DNA of 64,000 bases. Source: Dyella acidiphila (GTDB taxonomy: Bacteria > Pseudomonadota > Gammaproteobacteria > Xanthomonadales > Rhodanobacteraceae). Below, piece after piece: positions 38,528 to 46,125 of this stretch. Positions within the stretch are counted from its first letter, which is position 1, and every line of letters begins with the position of its first letter. The stretch covers positions 62,001 to 126,000 of the forward strand of contig NZ_JACZZA010000001.1 of the NCBI RefSeq assembly GCF_014863405.1, written 5' to 3'. Under the pieces are notes generated by a model. It saw only the letters and a program-made list of their open reading frames with translations. It was not told the DNA's origin and searched no databases. Made by a program: the position numbers and the translations under genes.

Positions 38528-39259
38528 TCAGCCGCGCACTTGGCCGGCGGCAGCGGTATACGCCGTGTGGAAGCGCGGATCCTCCGCCAGATCCACCACC
38601 TGGCCATCGATGATGTGCACGTTGCGCTGCGCACGCGCGGCCAGTTCCGGATCGTGCGTCACCATCACGATGGTGGCGCCCTCGCGATGGATCTCTTCGA
38701 GCAGTTCCAGCACGCCGCGGGCCATCTGCGTATCCAGGTTGCCGGTCGGTTCGTCGGCGAGCAGCAGGCGCGGGCTGCCGGCGAGTGCGCGGGCGATCGC
38801 CACGCGCTGTTGCTGGCCGCCGGAGAGTTCGGCCGGATAATGCTTGGCGCGCGAGGCCAGGCCGACGCGCTCCAGCGCGCCCATGATGCGTTCCTTGCGC
38901 TCCGGCGCCTTCATGCCGCGATAGCGCAGCGGCACTTCGACGTTGTCGAACACGTTCAGATCGGGAATCAGGTTGAAGGCCTGGAAAATGAAGCCGATCT
39001 TTTCGTTGCGGATCTTCGAACGCGCGTTGTCGTCGAGGTTGCTCACTTCGATATTGTCGAGGTGGTATTCGCCGCCGGTGAAGGTTTCCAGCAGGCCGGC
39101 GATGGTGAGGAAGGTGGTCTTGCCCGAACCGGACGGGCCGGTCACGGCGACGAACTCGCCTTCCTTCACATCGATGTTGAAATCGCGAAGCGCGTAGGTT
39201 TCCACCACTTCGGTGCGATAGACCTTGGACAGATGCGTCATCTTCAGCATGGGTTTCAT
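38528..39259 (-). CDS. ABC transporter ATPase, MacB/LolD type, sole ATPase of the array
   Basis: This 243-residue ATPase has Walker A GPSGSGKT (41-48), Q-loop IFQAFNLIPDLNVFDNVE, signature LSGGQQQR, Walker B LLLADEPTGNLD and H-loop VTHD. These features place it in the MacB/LolD/FtsE mechanotransmission family, whose ATPases drive periplasmic conformational work and not membrane passage. It is the only ATPase in an operon with ten permease genes, so it probably serves all pairs. Confidence 0.95.
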   Translation of the reverse strand: MKPMLKMTHLSKVYRTEVVETYALRDFNIDVKEGEFVAVTGPSGSGKTTFLTIAGLLETFTGGEYHLDNIEVSNLDDNARSKIRNEKIGFIFQAFNLIPDLNVFDNVEVPLRYRGMKAPERKERIMGALERVGLASRAKHYPAELSGGQQQRVAIARALAGSPRLLLADEPTGNLDTQMARGVLELLEEIHREGATIVMVTHDPELAARAQRNVHIIDGQVVDLAEDPRFHTAYTAAAGQVRG

Positions 39260-39276
39260 CCTTTGGTTGGTAGCCG

Positions 39277-40548
39277 TCAGCGGCTGATTACGACGCGCTG
39301 TGCGCCTTTGAAATTGTCGGTGCCGGAGATCACGATGTTGTCGCCTTCCTTCAGGCCATCGAGAATCTCCACTTTGTCGATGCTGCTTTCGCCCACGCGG
39401 ATCGGCGTCTTGGTGGCGATGCCGTCGCGCACGATGTAGGCATAGCTGCCGCCGGATTCATCCACGAACGAGCCACGCTGCACGGTCAGCACATTGTTGC
39501 GATGGTCGAGCAGGATGCGCACCGACAGGCGCTGGTTCTGGCGCAGCTGCTTGGGCGTTTCGCCGTCGAAGCGCACGCGCGCCGCCACTTCGCCATTGAC
39601 CACTTCGGGCGAGATCGCACTGACGATGCCCTTCCAGGTGTTGTCGTTGCCGCTGATTTCACCGTTCATGCCGATGGCGAGGTCGCGCGCAAAGCTTTCC
39701 GGCACCTTCACTTCCACTTCCAGCGCGGACAGGTCGATCACGCTGAGCAGCTGTGCGTCCTTGGCCACGGTGGCGCGTTCGGCGATAAACAGCTGGCCGA
39801 CCTGGCCATCCACCGGCGAGCGCACATTGAGGTTGTCGACCTGGCGCTGCAGATCCTGCACCACATATACCTGGCGATCGTGCGCGAGCTTCTTCGCCTT
39901 GACGTCGAAGTTCTCGCTGTCGTTGTTCAGGCCCAGATCGTTCTTGGCGTGAGCCAGCGTGATGTTGGCCTTGTCCAGGGTGTCCTGCGCGCGATCCACT
40001 TCCATCTTCGGCACGCCGCCACCCTTGTAGGCGGTTTCGTAGCGATCCAGGTCGCGCTTGGCGGTTTCCACGTCGATCTTGGCGTTGTCGTAGGACTTCT
40101 GCATTTCCGAGCTTTTCTTGCGCGCATCGACCTGCGCCTGCAGATAGGCCACTTCCATGCCGTCGGCGTTGGATTGCTCCTGCGCCAGCTTGTTGCGCAG
40201 CTCGGGACTGTCGATCACCGCCAGAACCTGTCCTTTCTTCACGGTGTCGCCGGCGTGCACCTGCAAGACCACGGCGCCGCCATAGGTGGCGTATAGCGTG
40301 GGACTGACCGCGGCCACCACCTGGCCTTCGGCAGCGATGTCGCGGATAAACGGCCCGCGCTGCACGGTGGCGAAAGCCAGCCGCGACGCACTCACCGATG
40401 CATCGGCCGAAAACAGGCGCATGATGCCGGGCATCACCAGCGCCAGCACGACGACGGCCGCCACGGCGGCACCGATCCACAGAAGTTTTTTCTTCGGGCT
40501 CGGCTTGACCTGAACGAGTCGGTCCTGAGCTGAAGTGTCACGAATCAT
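39277..40548 (-). CDS. MacA/HlyD-type periplasmic adaptor (membrane fusion protein)
   Basis: This 423-residue protein has an N-terminal membrane anchor (LWIGAAVAAVVVLALVMPGI). A split lipoyl domain follows (LQVHAGDTVKKGQVLAVID and VRSPVDGQVGQLFIAE), with an alpha-hairpin coiled coil (about 125-230) and beta-barrel/MP domains. It is first in the operon, 45 bp after a sigma-54 promoter. MacA-type adaptors bridge the permease to a TolC-like duct; no TolC gene is in the operon, so that partner must come from elsewhere. Confidence 0.93.
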   Translation of the reverse strand: MIRDTSAQDRLVQVKPSPKKKLLWIGAAVAAVVVLALVMPGIMRLFSADASVSASRLAFATVQRGPFIRDIAAEGQVVAAVSPTLYATYGGAVVLQVHAGDTVKKGQVLAVIDSPELRNKLAQEQSNADGMEVAYLQAQVDARKKSSEMQKSYDNAKIDVETAKRDLDRYETAYKGGGVPKMEVDRAQDTLDKANITLAHAKNDLGLNNDSENFDVKAKKLAHDRQVYVVQDLQRQVDNLNVRSPVDGQVGQLFIAERATVAKDAQLLSVIDLSALEVEVKVPESFARDLAIGMNGEISGNDNTWKGIVSAISPEVVNGEVAARVRFDGETPKQLRQNQRLSVRILLDHRNNVLTVQRGSFVDESGGSYAYIVRDGIATKTPIRVGESSIDKVEILDGLKEGDNIVISGTDNFKGAQRVVISR

Positions 40549-40562
40549 GGTGTGTTCCCTGA

Positions 40563-40578
40563 CCGCGGACAGTGCGGC
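40563..40578. repeat. Direct repeat, leader copy, CCGCGGACAGTGCGGC
   Basis: The same 16 bases occur at 40678-40693. This copy lies downstream of the -12 element, in the predicted leader of the adaptor mRNA; the other overlaps the upstream dyad. Confidence 0.7.
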
Positions 40579-40592
40579 CCCACACCTGACGC

Positions 40593-40608
40593 AGCAATCC
40601 GCGTGCCA
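40593..40608 (-). promoter_or_regulatory. Sigma-54 (-24/-12) promoter of the permease-array operon
   Basis: On the minus strand the sequence is TGGCACG-CGGA-TTGCT, matching the sigma-54 consensus TGGCACG-N4-TTGCW at every position. It points at the adaptor gene, 45 bp from its ATG. With transcription starting about 12 nt after the GC of the -12 element, the leader would be about 35 nt. The operon encodes an NtrC-family activator, as such a promoter requires. Confidence 0.9.
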
Positions 40609-40673
40609 GCCGGCGGATGCTGAAAAATAAGCGCTTATTCAATCGCTTACAGGCACTCATCGGGAGAGTGCCG

Positions 40674-40718
40674 CTGTCCGCGGACAGTGCGGCGGACAGA
40701 TGGACAAGTGTCCGGACA
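40674..40718. promoter_or_regulatory. TGTCC/GGACA dyads: candidate activator binding sites
   Basis: CTGTCCGCGGACAG (40674-40687) is a perfect 14-bp palindrome and TGTCCGGACA (40709-40718) a perfect 10-bp one. GGACA-AG-TGTCC (40702-40713) overlaps the second. They lie roughly 65-125 bp upstream of the -24/-12 promoter, the usual position for enhancer sites of sigma-54 activators. The cognate protein is presumably the response regulator at 24068. Confidence 0.65.
40678..40693. repeat. Direct repeat, upstream copy, CCGCGGACAGTGCGGC
   Basis: Second exact copy of the 16-base element at 40563-40578; it covers the right half of the 14-bp palindrome. Confidence 0.7.
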
Positions 40719-40722
40719 GACC

Positions 40723-41292
40723 CTAGCGGGAGAGCAGCGCGGACTCGGCCTGGGCGATGCGCGCGGCAACCCGATCGCCCAGCGGCGACAGCGGCGCCGG
40801 ACGCCCGCGTTCGAGCAACTGCAGGCCGCCCAGTTCGCGCAGCGTGAAATTGAGCACGGCCGCACTGTCGGGCCGCAGCGGTGGCGCGTTGGAGCGCACC
40901 GACAATTCGTCATCCACCGCGCATGCGTTGATCAGGCCATCCCAGGCCAGATAGTCGGTGTCGGGCAGCAGATGCAGCCGCGCACGGATCCAGCCCGAGC
41001 GGTCCACGCATTCGAGCCATTCGCGTGGGCCGTCGTCGGTGACGACACTGGTGGCGATCAGCCCATATGTATCGAGCAGCGGCGACAGACTGCGCTCGGC
41101 CACCAGCAGGCCCGGCAGCGAGGTGTCGCGAACCAGCGCGGTCGAAGCGTTATGCAGATAGAGCACGCTGCCGAGACTGGGCAGCTTGCCGATCAGATGC
41201 TGCGCGCTGACGCGCAGGCTGCGTCGCGCGACCAGCGGGCGCGGCGCGTGGCAGCAAAGCGGGGAGGAACGGTTGGCCAGCCAGCCAAACAT
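40723..41292 (-). CDS. HemS/ChuX-like single-domain protein downstream of hemP
   Basis: I do not recognise this 189-residue soluble protein with certainty. Two stretches have the pattern of HemS/ChuS/HmuX haem-handling domains: LPSLGSVLYLHNASTALVRD near the N-terminal third, and WLECVDRSGWIRARLHLL followed by AWDGLI, like the family pattern FFDxxGxAVHKxxL. It is co-directional with hemP, 99 bp downstream of it, under a Fur box. A role in intracellular haem handling is inferred. It ends 114 bp upstream of the sigma-54 promoter. Confidence 0.6.
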   Translation of the reverse strand: MFGWLANRSSPLCCHAPRPLVARRSLRVSAQHLIGKLPSLGSVLYLHNASTALVRDTSLPGLLVAERSLSPLLDTYGLIATSVVTDDGPREWLECVDRSGWIRARLHLLPDTDYLAWDGLINACAVDDELSVRSNAPPLRPDSAAVLNFTLRELGGLQLLERGRPAPLSPLGDRVAARIAQAESALLSR

Positions 41293-41391
41293 GGCGATCT
41301 CCTGGATCGGCTCCGGCTGGCATGCGCATCGGCGCGCTGGCGATAGAGGTTGGGGGTGCCTCTGCGTAGCGCAGGAGGCAACAGGCGGGGC

Positions 41392-41598
41392 TTACTTGGT
41401 GAGGATCAGCTTGCCGTTGCGGGTCAGCCGCAGGTGGTATTCGCTGCCCAGGTGCTGGATCACCAGCTCGCGCTCGCCGGCCAGCAGCCGCTGGCTGGAA
41501 ATGCGCCGCACCGGCGTGGCGGCCGGGCTTGCATCAACGCTGGCCAGCATGGGCGGCTGGATGGGACGAGAAAGGGTAAGCGTTCCGGTGGTGGACAT
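41392..41598 (-). CDS. hemP: Hemin uptake protein HemP
   Basis: This 68-residue protein ends in the HemP family block [20 protein letters not shown] followed by [11 protein letters not shown]. HemP is a small protein needed for haem uptake in several proteobacteria, where it can act as an activator of haem-receptor expression. I take ATG 41598 ([12 protein letters not shown]) as the start because the longer frame overlaps the Fur box. It is the first gene after that Fur box. Confidence 0.9.
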   Translation of the reverse strand: MSTTGTLTLSRPIQPPMLASVDASPAATPVRRISSQRLLAGERELVIQHLGSEYHLRLTRNGKLILTK

Positions 41599-41631
41599 GA
41601 CTCGGCTCCGTCGTCGGGGGATGACGATCAA

Positions 41632-41648
41632 ATGATAATTATTCTCAT
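41632..41648 (-). promoter_or_regulatory. Fur box upstream of hemP
   Basis: ATGATAATTATTCTCAT contains the 7-1-7 Fur pattern TGATAAT-N-ATTATCA with one mismatch. It lies about 35 bp upstream of the hemP ATG in an AT-rich island. Iron repression of hemP is expected. Confidence 0.85.
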
Positions 41649-41684
41649 TTAATAGTCAACTCCCCTGCCGCGAGCCGCCACCGC

Positions 41685-42653
41685 TCAGGCGAGCAGCTGT
41701 TCGATCCGCTCTTTCAGGGCCTGGTCGAACTTTGGCAGCAGGTCCAGCGCGCGCAGATTCTGTTCCAGCTGGTCCTTGCGGCTGGCGCCCAGGATGACGG
41801 TGGAGACATGCGGATTGGTCAGGCACCACGCGATCGCCAGCTGCGCCGTGGTCGCCCCCAGCTCCGCGGCGAGCGCCGGTAGCTGTTTCACTTTTTCCGC
41901 GCGCTCGCCCTGCTCGCCCAGCACCATGTCGCGCAACCATTCGTAGCCCGGCTGGGTCAGGCGCGATCCCTGCGGCACGCCCTGGCTGTATTTGCCGCTG
42001 AGCAGGCCCGAGGCCAGCGGCGACCAGATGGTGGTGCCCATGCCGTAGCTGTCGTAGAGCGGCGCGTATTCCTGCTCCACCCGTTCGCGATGCAGCAGGT
42101 TGTACTGCGGCTGCTCCACCACCGGCGCATACATGTGCATGGCCTGCGCGGCACGGTGCGCTTCATGAATTGCCGTGGCCGGCCACTCGCTGGTGCCCCA
42201 GTAGAGAATCTTGCCCTGGCGCACCAGCGTGTCCATCGCCGCCACGGTTTCCTCGACCGGTGTTTCCGGATCCGGGCGATGACACAGATAAAGATCCAGA
42301 TGCCCCACGCGCAGGCGTTCGAGCGCCTGGTGGCAGCCCTCGATCACATGCTTGCGCGACAGGCCGCGCTGGGTGGGGCGCGGCTTCTCCGCCGCGCCGA
42401 AATACACCTTGCTGGACACGCAATAGCTGTCGCGCGGAAAGCGCAGATCGGCCAGCACATCGCCCATCAGGCGCTCGGCTTCGCCGTGGTTGTAGGTTTC
42501 GGCGTTGTCGAAAAAATTGACGCCGTTATCCCAGGCCAGCGCCATCATCTCGCGCGCTTCCGAGCGCCCCACCTGGCGCCCGAAAGTGACCCACGCGCCG
42601 AAAGACAACGCGGACAACTGCAAGCCGGTGCGGCCAAGGCGGCGGTATTGCAT
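41685..42653 (-). CDS. Aldo/keto reductase, potassium-channel beta-subunit-like
   Basis: The 322-residue TIM-barrel oxidoreductase keeps the AKR catalytic tetrad: Asp49 and Tyr54 (DNAETYNHGEAE), Lys82 (SSKVYFG) and His125 (LYLCHRPD). The NADPH-binding end has STVILGASRKDQLEQNL. It is of the AKR6/Kv-beta type (YRRLGRTGLQLSALSFG). The substrate is unknown. It is followed by the Fur-regulated hemP region and faces no operon partner. Confidence 0.9.
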   Translation of the reverse strand: MQYRRLGRTGLQLSALSFGAWVTFGRQVGRSEAREMMALAWDNGVNFFDNAETYNHGEAERLMGDVLADLRFPRDSYCVSSKVYFGAAEKPRPTQRGLSRKHVIEGCHQALERLRVGHLDLYLCHRPDPETPVEETVAAMDTLVRQGKILYWGTSEWPATAIHEAHRAAQAMHMYAPVVEQPQYNLLHRERVEQEYAPLYDSYGMGTTIWSPLASGLLSGKYSQGVPQGSRLTQPGYEWLRDMVLGEQGERAEKVKQLPALAAELGATTAQLAIAWCLTNPHVSTVILGASRKDQLEQNLRALDLLPKFDQALKERIEQLLA

Positions 42654-42694
42654 GGGAATCTCCTGCTGTTTCAGCCAACCGTACGCAAACGCTG

Positions 42695-43513
42695 TTACTC
42701 GACGGTGAAATCGACCACGGTGCTGTCCAGCGAACTCTCCGGATTATGCGTGTGCAAGACCAGCGCCACGTCGTATTTTTCCAGATACGCCAGCGTCATC
42801 TTGTCGGTGACGATGCCGTTGCTGTCGACCGCCTGACAACTCAGCTCGCGCGCCTGCCCCTGGATGGCGGGATGAATTTCCGATGCGTCGTAATGCCTGC
42901 CAGCGTCGCAGATCACCTGGCCCGGATCGGCAAATGCCGCCTGCCCGCTCGCGCCGTACAGGTACGCAAACACCATATGGCCGTCCGTATTGGCGTCCAA
43001 GCGCAGAATCTTGCGCGCCTCGATCATCGGCGGCAGTGCATTGGCATTGCCCGGCACCGTCTGGGTGAGGAACGGAAAATAACCGCGATACGTCAGATCA
43101 AAGCGCACGAAGGCGGTGGCATTCTGCTGCTGCACCGACTGCATGCGGCGGACCAAGCCATGCCCCGCATTTTCCAGTACCACCGTCACCATGTAGGTAG
43201 ACGGACTGGACTGGCCCGGCTGGGCCGGTTGCGCGGCACTGCTGACCTGGTCGCGCGTATGCACCACGATCTTGTTGAACGATACCGGAGCCAGATTGGC
43301 GTTGATAACGGCGCTCTTCACCTCTGCGCCAAGCGCGTCGGTGCTGAAGTGCTGCGAAAAATAGCTCGATCCTGCCGCCGGTGCCGCGGCCGGTGCAGCA
43401 GGCGCCGCGCCCGGCTCTGCCATCTGCATGCCGCCGGCCGTGGCGGCGCAGCTCGCGAAAAACATCGACGCCAGCAGGGATGCAACCATTGTTTTCTTGA
43501 TGGCGAAGGCCAT
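42695..43513 (-). CDS. Exported protein of unknown function
   Basis: The 272-residue protein has a signal sequence (MAFAIKKTMVASLLASMFFA, then SCAATAGG). The Cys could be a lipobox-like site, but FASC is not a strong match. A Pro/Ala-rich linker (about 35-55) follows, then a beta-rich domain with two Cys near the C-terminus (QVICDAG, ELSCQAV). No family is recognised. ATG 43513 is chosen because it begins the signal peptide. Confidence 0.75.
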   Translation of the reverse strand: MAFAIKKTMVASLLASMFFASCAATAGGMQMAEPGAAPAAPAAAPAAGSSYFSQHFSTDALGAEVKSAVINANLAPVSFNKIVVHTRDQVSSAAQPAQPGQSSPSTYMVTVVLENAGHGLVRRMQSVQQQNATAFVRFDLTYRGYFPFLTQTVPGNANALPPMIEARKILRLDANTDGHMVFAYLYGASGQAAFADPGQVICDAGRHYDASEIHPAIQGQARELSCQAVDSNGIVTDKMTLAYLEKYDVALVLHTHNPESSLDSTVVDFTVE

Positions 43514-43594
43514 GACTCGTCCTCGTTCCGGCAGTGACTGGCAGATGGAAGGTGAACACGACCGGCGCCAACGCAGCGTCATGTCCAAGCCGGC

Positions 43595-44095
43595 CTAAGA
43601 TACCCGCAGCAGCAGCCACAATACGACTGCGGCGAACACGCCTGCGATCACGTCGTCGATCATCACGCCGAGTCCACCTTTGAGGTGACGATCCAGCCAA
43701 CGGATCGGCCATGGTTTCCACACATCGAACAGGCGGAACAGCGCGAAGCCCGCCGCCAGCGCCCACCATGGCGCGAGCAAGGCCGGCAGCAAGGCGATCC
43801 ACTGGCCGATGAATTCGTCCCAGACCAGGCTGCGATGATCGTCCACACCGAGGATGCGGCCGGATACATCGCAAGCCCATACGCCGATCGCAAAGCCGAT
43901 CACGATCACCAGCAGATTGATCGAGACGGATGCATGGCGCAGCCACAGCAGCCACGGCAGCAGCGCTGCCAGCGAACCGAACGTGCCCTGCGCCACCGGC
44001 GCAAGGCCGGAACCGAAACCGCAGGCGAGCCAGCCGGCCGGCGTGGCCAGCAGTGCGCGACGTTGCGCGGCGGTAAGTGTCTTGCGTTCGTTCAT
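43595..44095 (-). CDS. pgpA: Phosphatidylglycerophosphatase A
   Basis: The 166-residue inner-membrane phosphatase has the PgpA blocks FGSGLAPVAQGTFGSLAAL, DDHRSLVWDEFIGQW and VMIDDVIAGVFAA with their acidic residues. It makes phosphatidylglycerol from phosphatidylglycerophosphate. The start ATG at 44095 overlaps the thiL stop by 4 nt (ATGA), the usual thiL-pgpA coupling. Confidence 0.94.
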   Translation of the reverse strand: MNERKTLTAAQRRALLATPAGWLACGFGSGLAPVAQGTFGSLAALLPWLLWLRHASVSINLLVIVIGFAIGVWACDVSGRILGVDDHRSLVWDEFIGQWIALLPALLAPWWALAAGFALFRLFDVWKPWPIRWLDRHLKGGLGVMIDDVIAGVFAAVVLWLLLRVS

Positions 44096-45054
44096 GCGCC
44101 GAAATGATCCCAGCCGCGCTGTGCGGGTTGCAGCCATTGCCCGGTCGCATCGCGCACGCGCACGCCCGCGCCTTCCACGATGCGACCGATGCGGGTGACA
44201 CCGCAGCCGAGCCGCGCCAGGTCTGCCTGTACTTGTGCGGCGCGCAACGCCGGCACGGTAAAGCACAGTTCGTAATCGTCGCCGCCACTCAAGGCGAAAG
44301 CCTGCGACGAAGCATCGTCGAACAGGTCCAGCAGCGCGGACGAGCGCGGCAGCAACGCGACATCGAGCTCGGCGCCGACCTGGCTGGCTGCGCAGATATG
44401 TCCGAGGTCGGCCAGCAGGCCATCGGAAATATCGATGCACGCATGCGCGTAACCGCGCAGTGCAAGTCCCGCGGCAATACGCGGTGTCGGACGATTGAGG
44501 CGTTCGATCAGATACGCGGCACGCGCATCGCCATCGCGATGGTCCTGTTGCAGCAGGCGCAGGCCCGCCGCGGCATCGCCCAGCGTGCCGGTGACAAATA
44601 CGACATCGCCCACTTGCGCACCTGCCCGCAGCAAGGCCAGCCCAGGCGGCACAAAGCCGTGTACGGCAACACTCAAGGTCAGCGTGCCGCGGGTGGTATC
44701 CCCGCCGACCAAAGCCAGCCGATACGGTTGCGCCAGCTGCGCAAAACCGTCGGCAAGTTCATCGATAAAGCTTGCGTCGGCCTTGGGCAGGCTCAGCGCC
44801 AGCAATGCCCATGCGGGCGTCGCCCCCATCGCCGCCAGGTCGGACAGATTGACCGCCAGCGCTTTCCAGCCGATGTCGGCCGCAGAGGTTGCGGACGGAA
44901 AATGCACGCCCTCGACCAGCGTATCGATAGCGACCGCCAGCTCCTGTCCGGCCGGCACGGCCAGCAGCGCTGCATCGTCGCCGATCCCCAGGCGCACATC
45001 CTCGCGCGCTTGCGCGGTGCGTTGGCGGATGCGCTCGATAAGGGAAAATTCCAT
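44092..45054 (-). CDS. thiL: Thiamine-monophosphate kinase
   Basis: The 320-residue PurM/ThiL-fold kinase starts MEFSLIERIRQR. It contains GIGDDAALL, AIDTLVEGVHF, GWKALAVNLSDLAAMGATP, ALVGGDTTRG and DISDGLLADLGHI, the Asp clusters that bind Mg-ATP. It phosphorylates thiamine monophosphate to the active cofactor. Coupled to pgpA downstream; 115 bp separates it from nusB upstream. Confidence 0.96.
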   Translation of the reverse strand: MEFSLIERIRQRTAQAREDVRLGIGDDAALLAVPAGQELAVAIDTLVEGVHFPSATSAADIGWKALAVNLSDLAAMGATPAWALLALSLPKADASFIDELADGFAQLAQPYRLALVGGDTTRGTLTLSVAVHGFVPPGLALLRAGAQVGDVVFVTGTLGDAAAGLRLLQQDHRDGDARAAYLIERLNRPTPRIAAGLALRGYAHACIDISDGLLADLGHICAASQVGAELDVALLPRSSALLDLFDDASSQAFALSGGDDYELCFTVPALRAAQVQADLARLGCGVTRIGRIVEGAGVRVRDATGQWLQPAQRGWDHFGA

Positions 45055-45169
45055 GGAATCCGCCGCTGCGCCTGTTCGCGACAGCAATGTCGCGGTCTAT
45101 ACGTGCATAAGCAATGCAGTGCCCGTTGCACGGTCGCGTACGCAGCGCGTGCGCGACCATGCCATCCGC
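45055..45169. other. nusB-thiL intergenic region with two hairpins
   Basis: CGCGACA-GCAA-TGTCGCG (45077-45094) is a 7-bp stem closed by a GNRA-type loop as read on +. GGTCGCG (45132-45138) and CGCGACC (45152-45158) form a second stem with a 13-nt loop. No T-run follows. They may modulate expression between nusB and thiL. Confidence 0.45.
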
Positions 45170-45615
45170 TTAACCGTGCTTTTCGCTGCCCCGCGCTTGT
45201 GCGGCCAGCTTGTCCAGCACGCCATTGACGTAGCTGTGTCCGTGATCCGCGCCGAAGCGCTTGGTCACTTCGATCGCTTCGTTGATGATCACGCGGTACG
45301 GCACGTCGGGGCGGAATTTCAGTTCGTAGGCGGCCAGGCGCAACACCGCGCGCTCGATCGGATCGATCTGCGCCACCTCGCGGTCGATATAAGGCTTGAG
45401 CGCCTCGTCGATCGCTTCGAGATGGCGCTCGACGCCGCGCAGCAAGTCCTCGAAGTATTCCAGGTCCGCCACTTCCATATCCTGCTCGTGGCGGAACTGG
45501 TCGATGACCGCATTCATCTTGCTGCCGCTCATCTGCCACGCATACAGGGCCTGCAGCGCGCGGCGACGAGCGCGCGAGCGCGCGGCCAGATCGATGCCTT
45601 CGGGACGCTGGTTCA

Positions 45616-45616
<1 letters not shown>
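45170..45616 (-). CDS. nusB: Transcription antitermination factor NusB
   Basis: This 148-residue all-helical protein has family blocks ARRRALQALYAWQMSG, DPIERAVLRLAAYELKF and PYRVIINEAIEVTKRFG. NusB with NusE binds boxA RNA in rRNA leaders. Its ATG overlaps the ribH stop by one base (TAATG), the conserved ribH-nusB coupling. Confidence 0.96.
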
Positions 45617-46077
<461 letters not shown>

Positions 46078-46125
46078 GCGGGGTAGCTTCCTGTGGACGG
46101 GCCGGACCCGTGCGAGCCCGGTATT

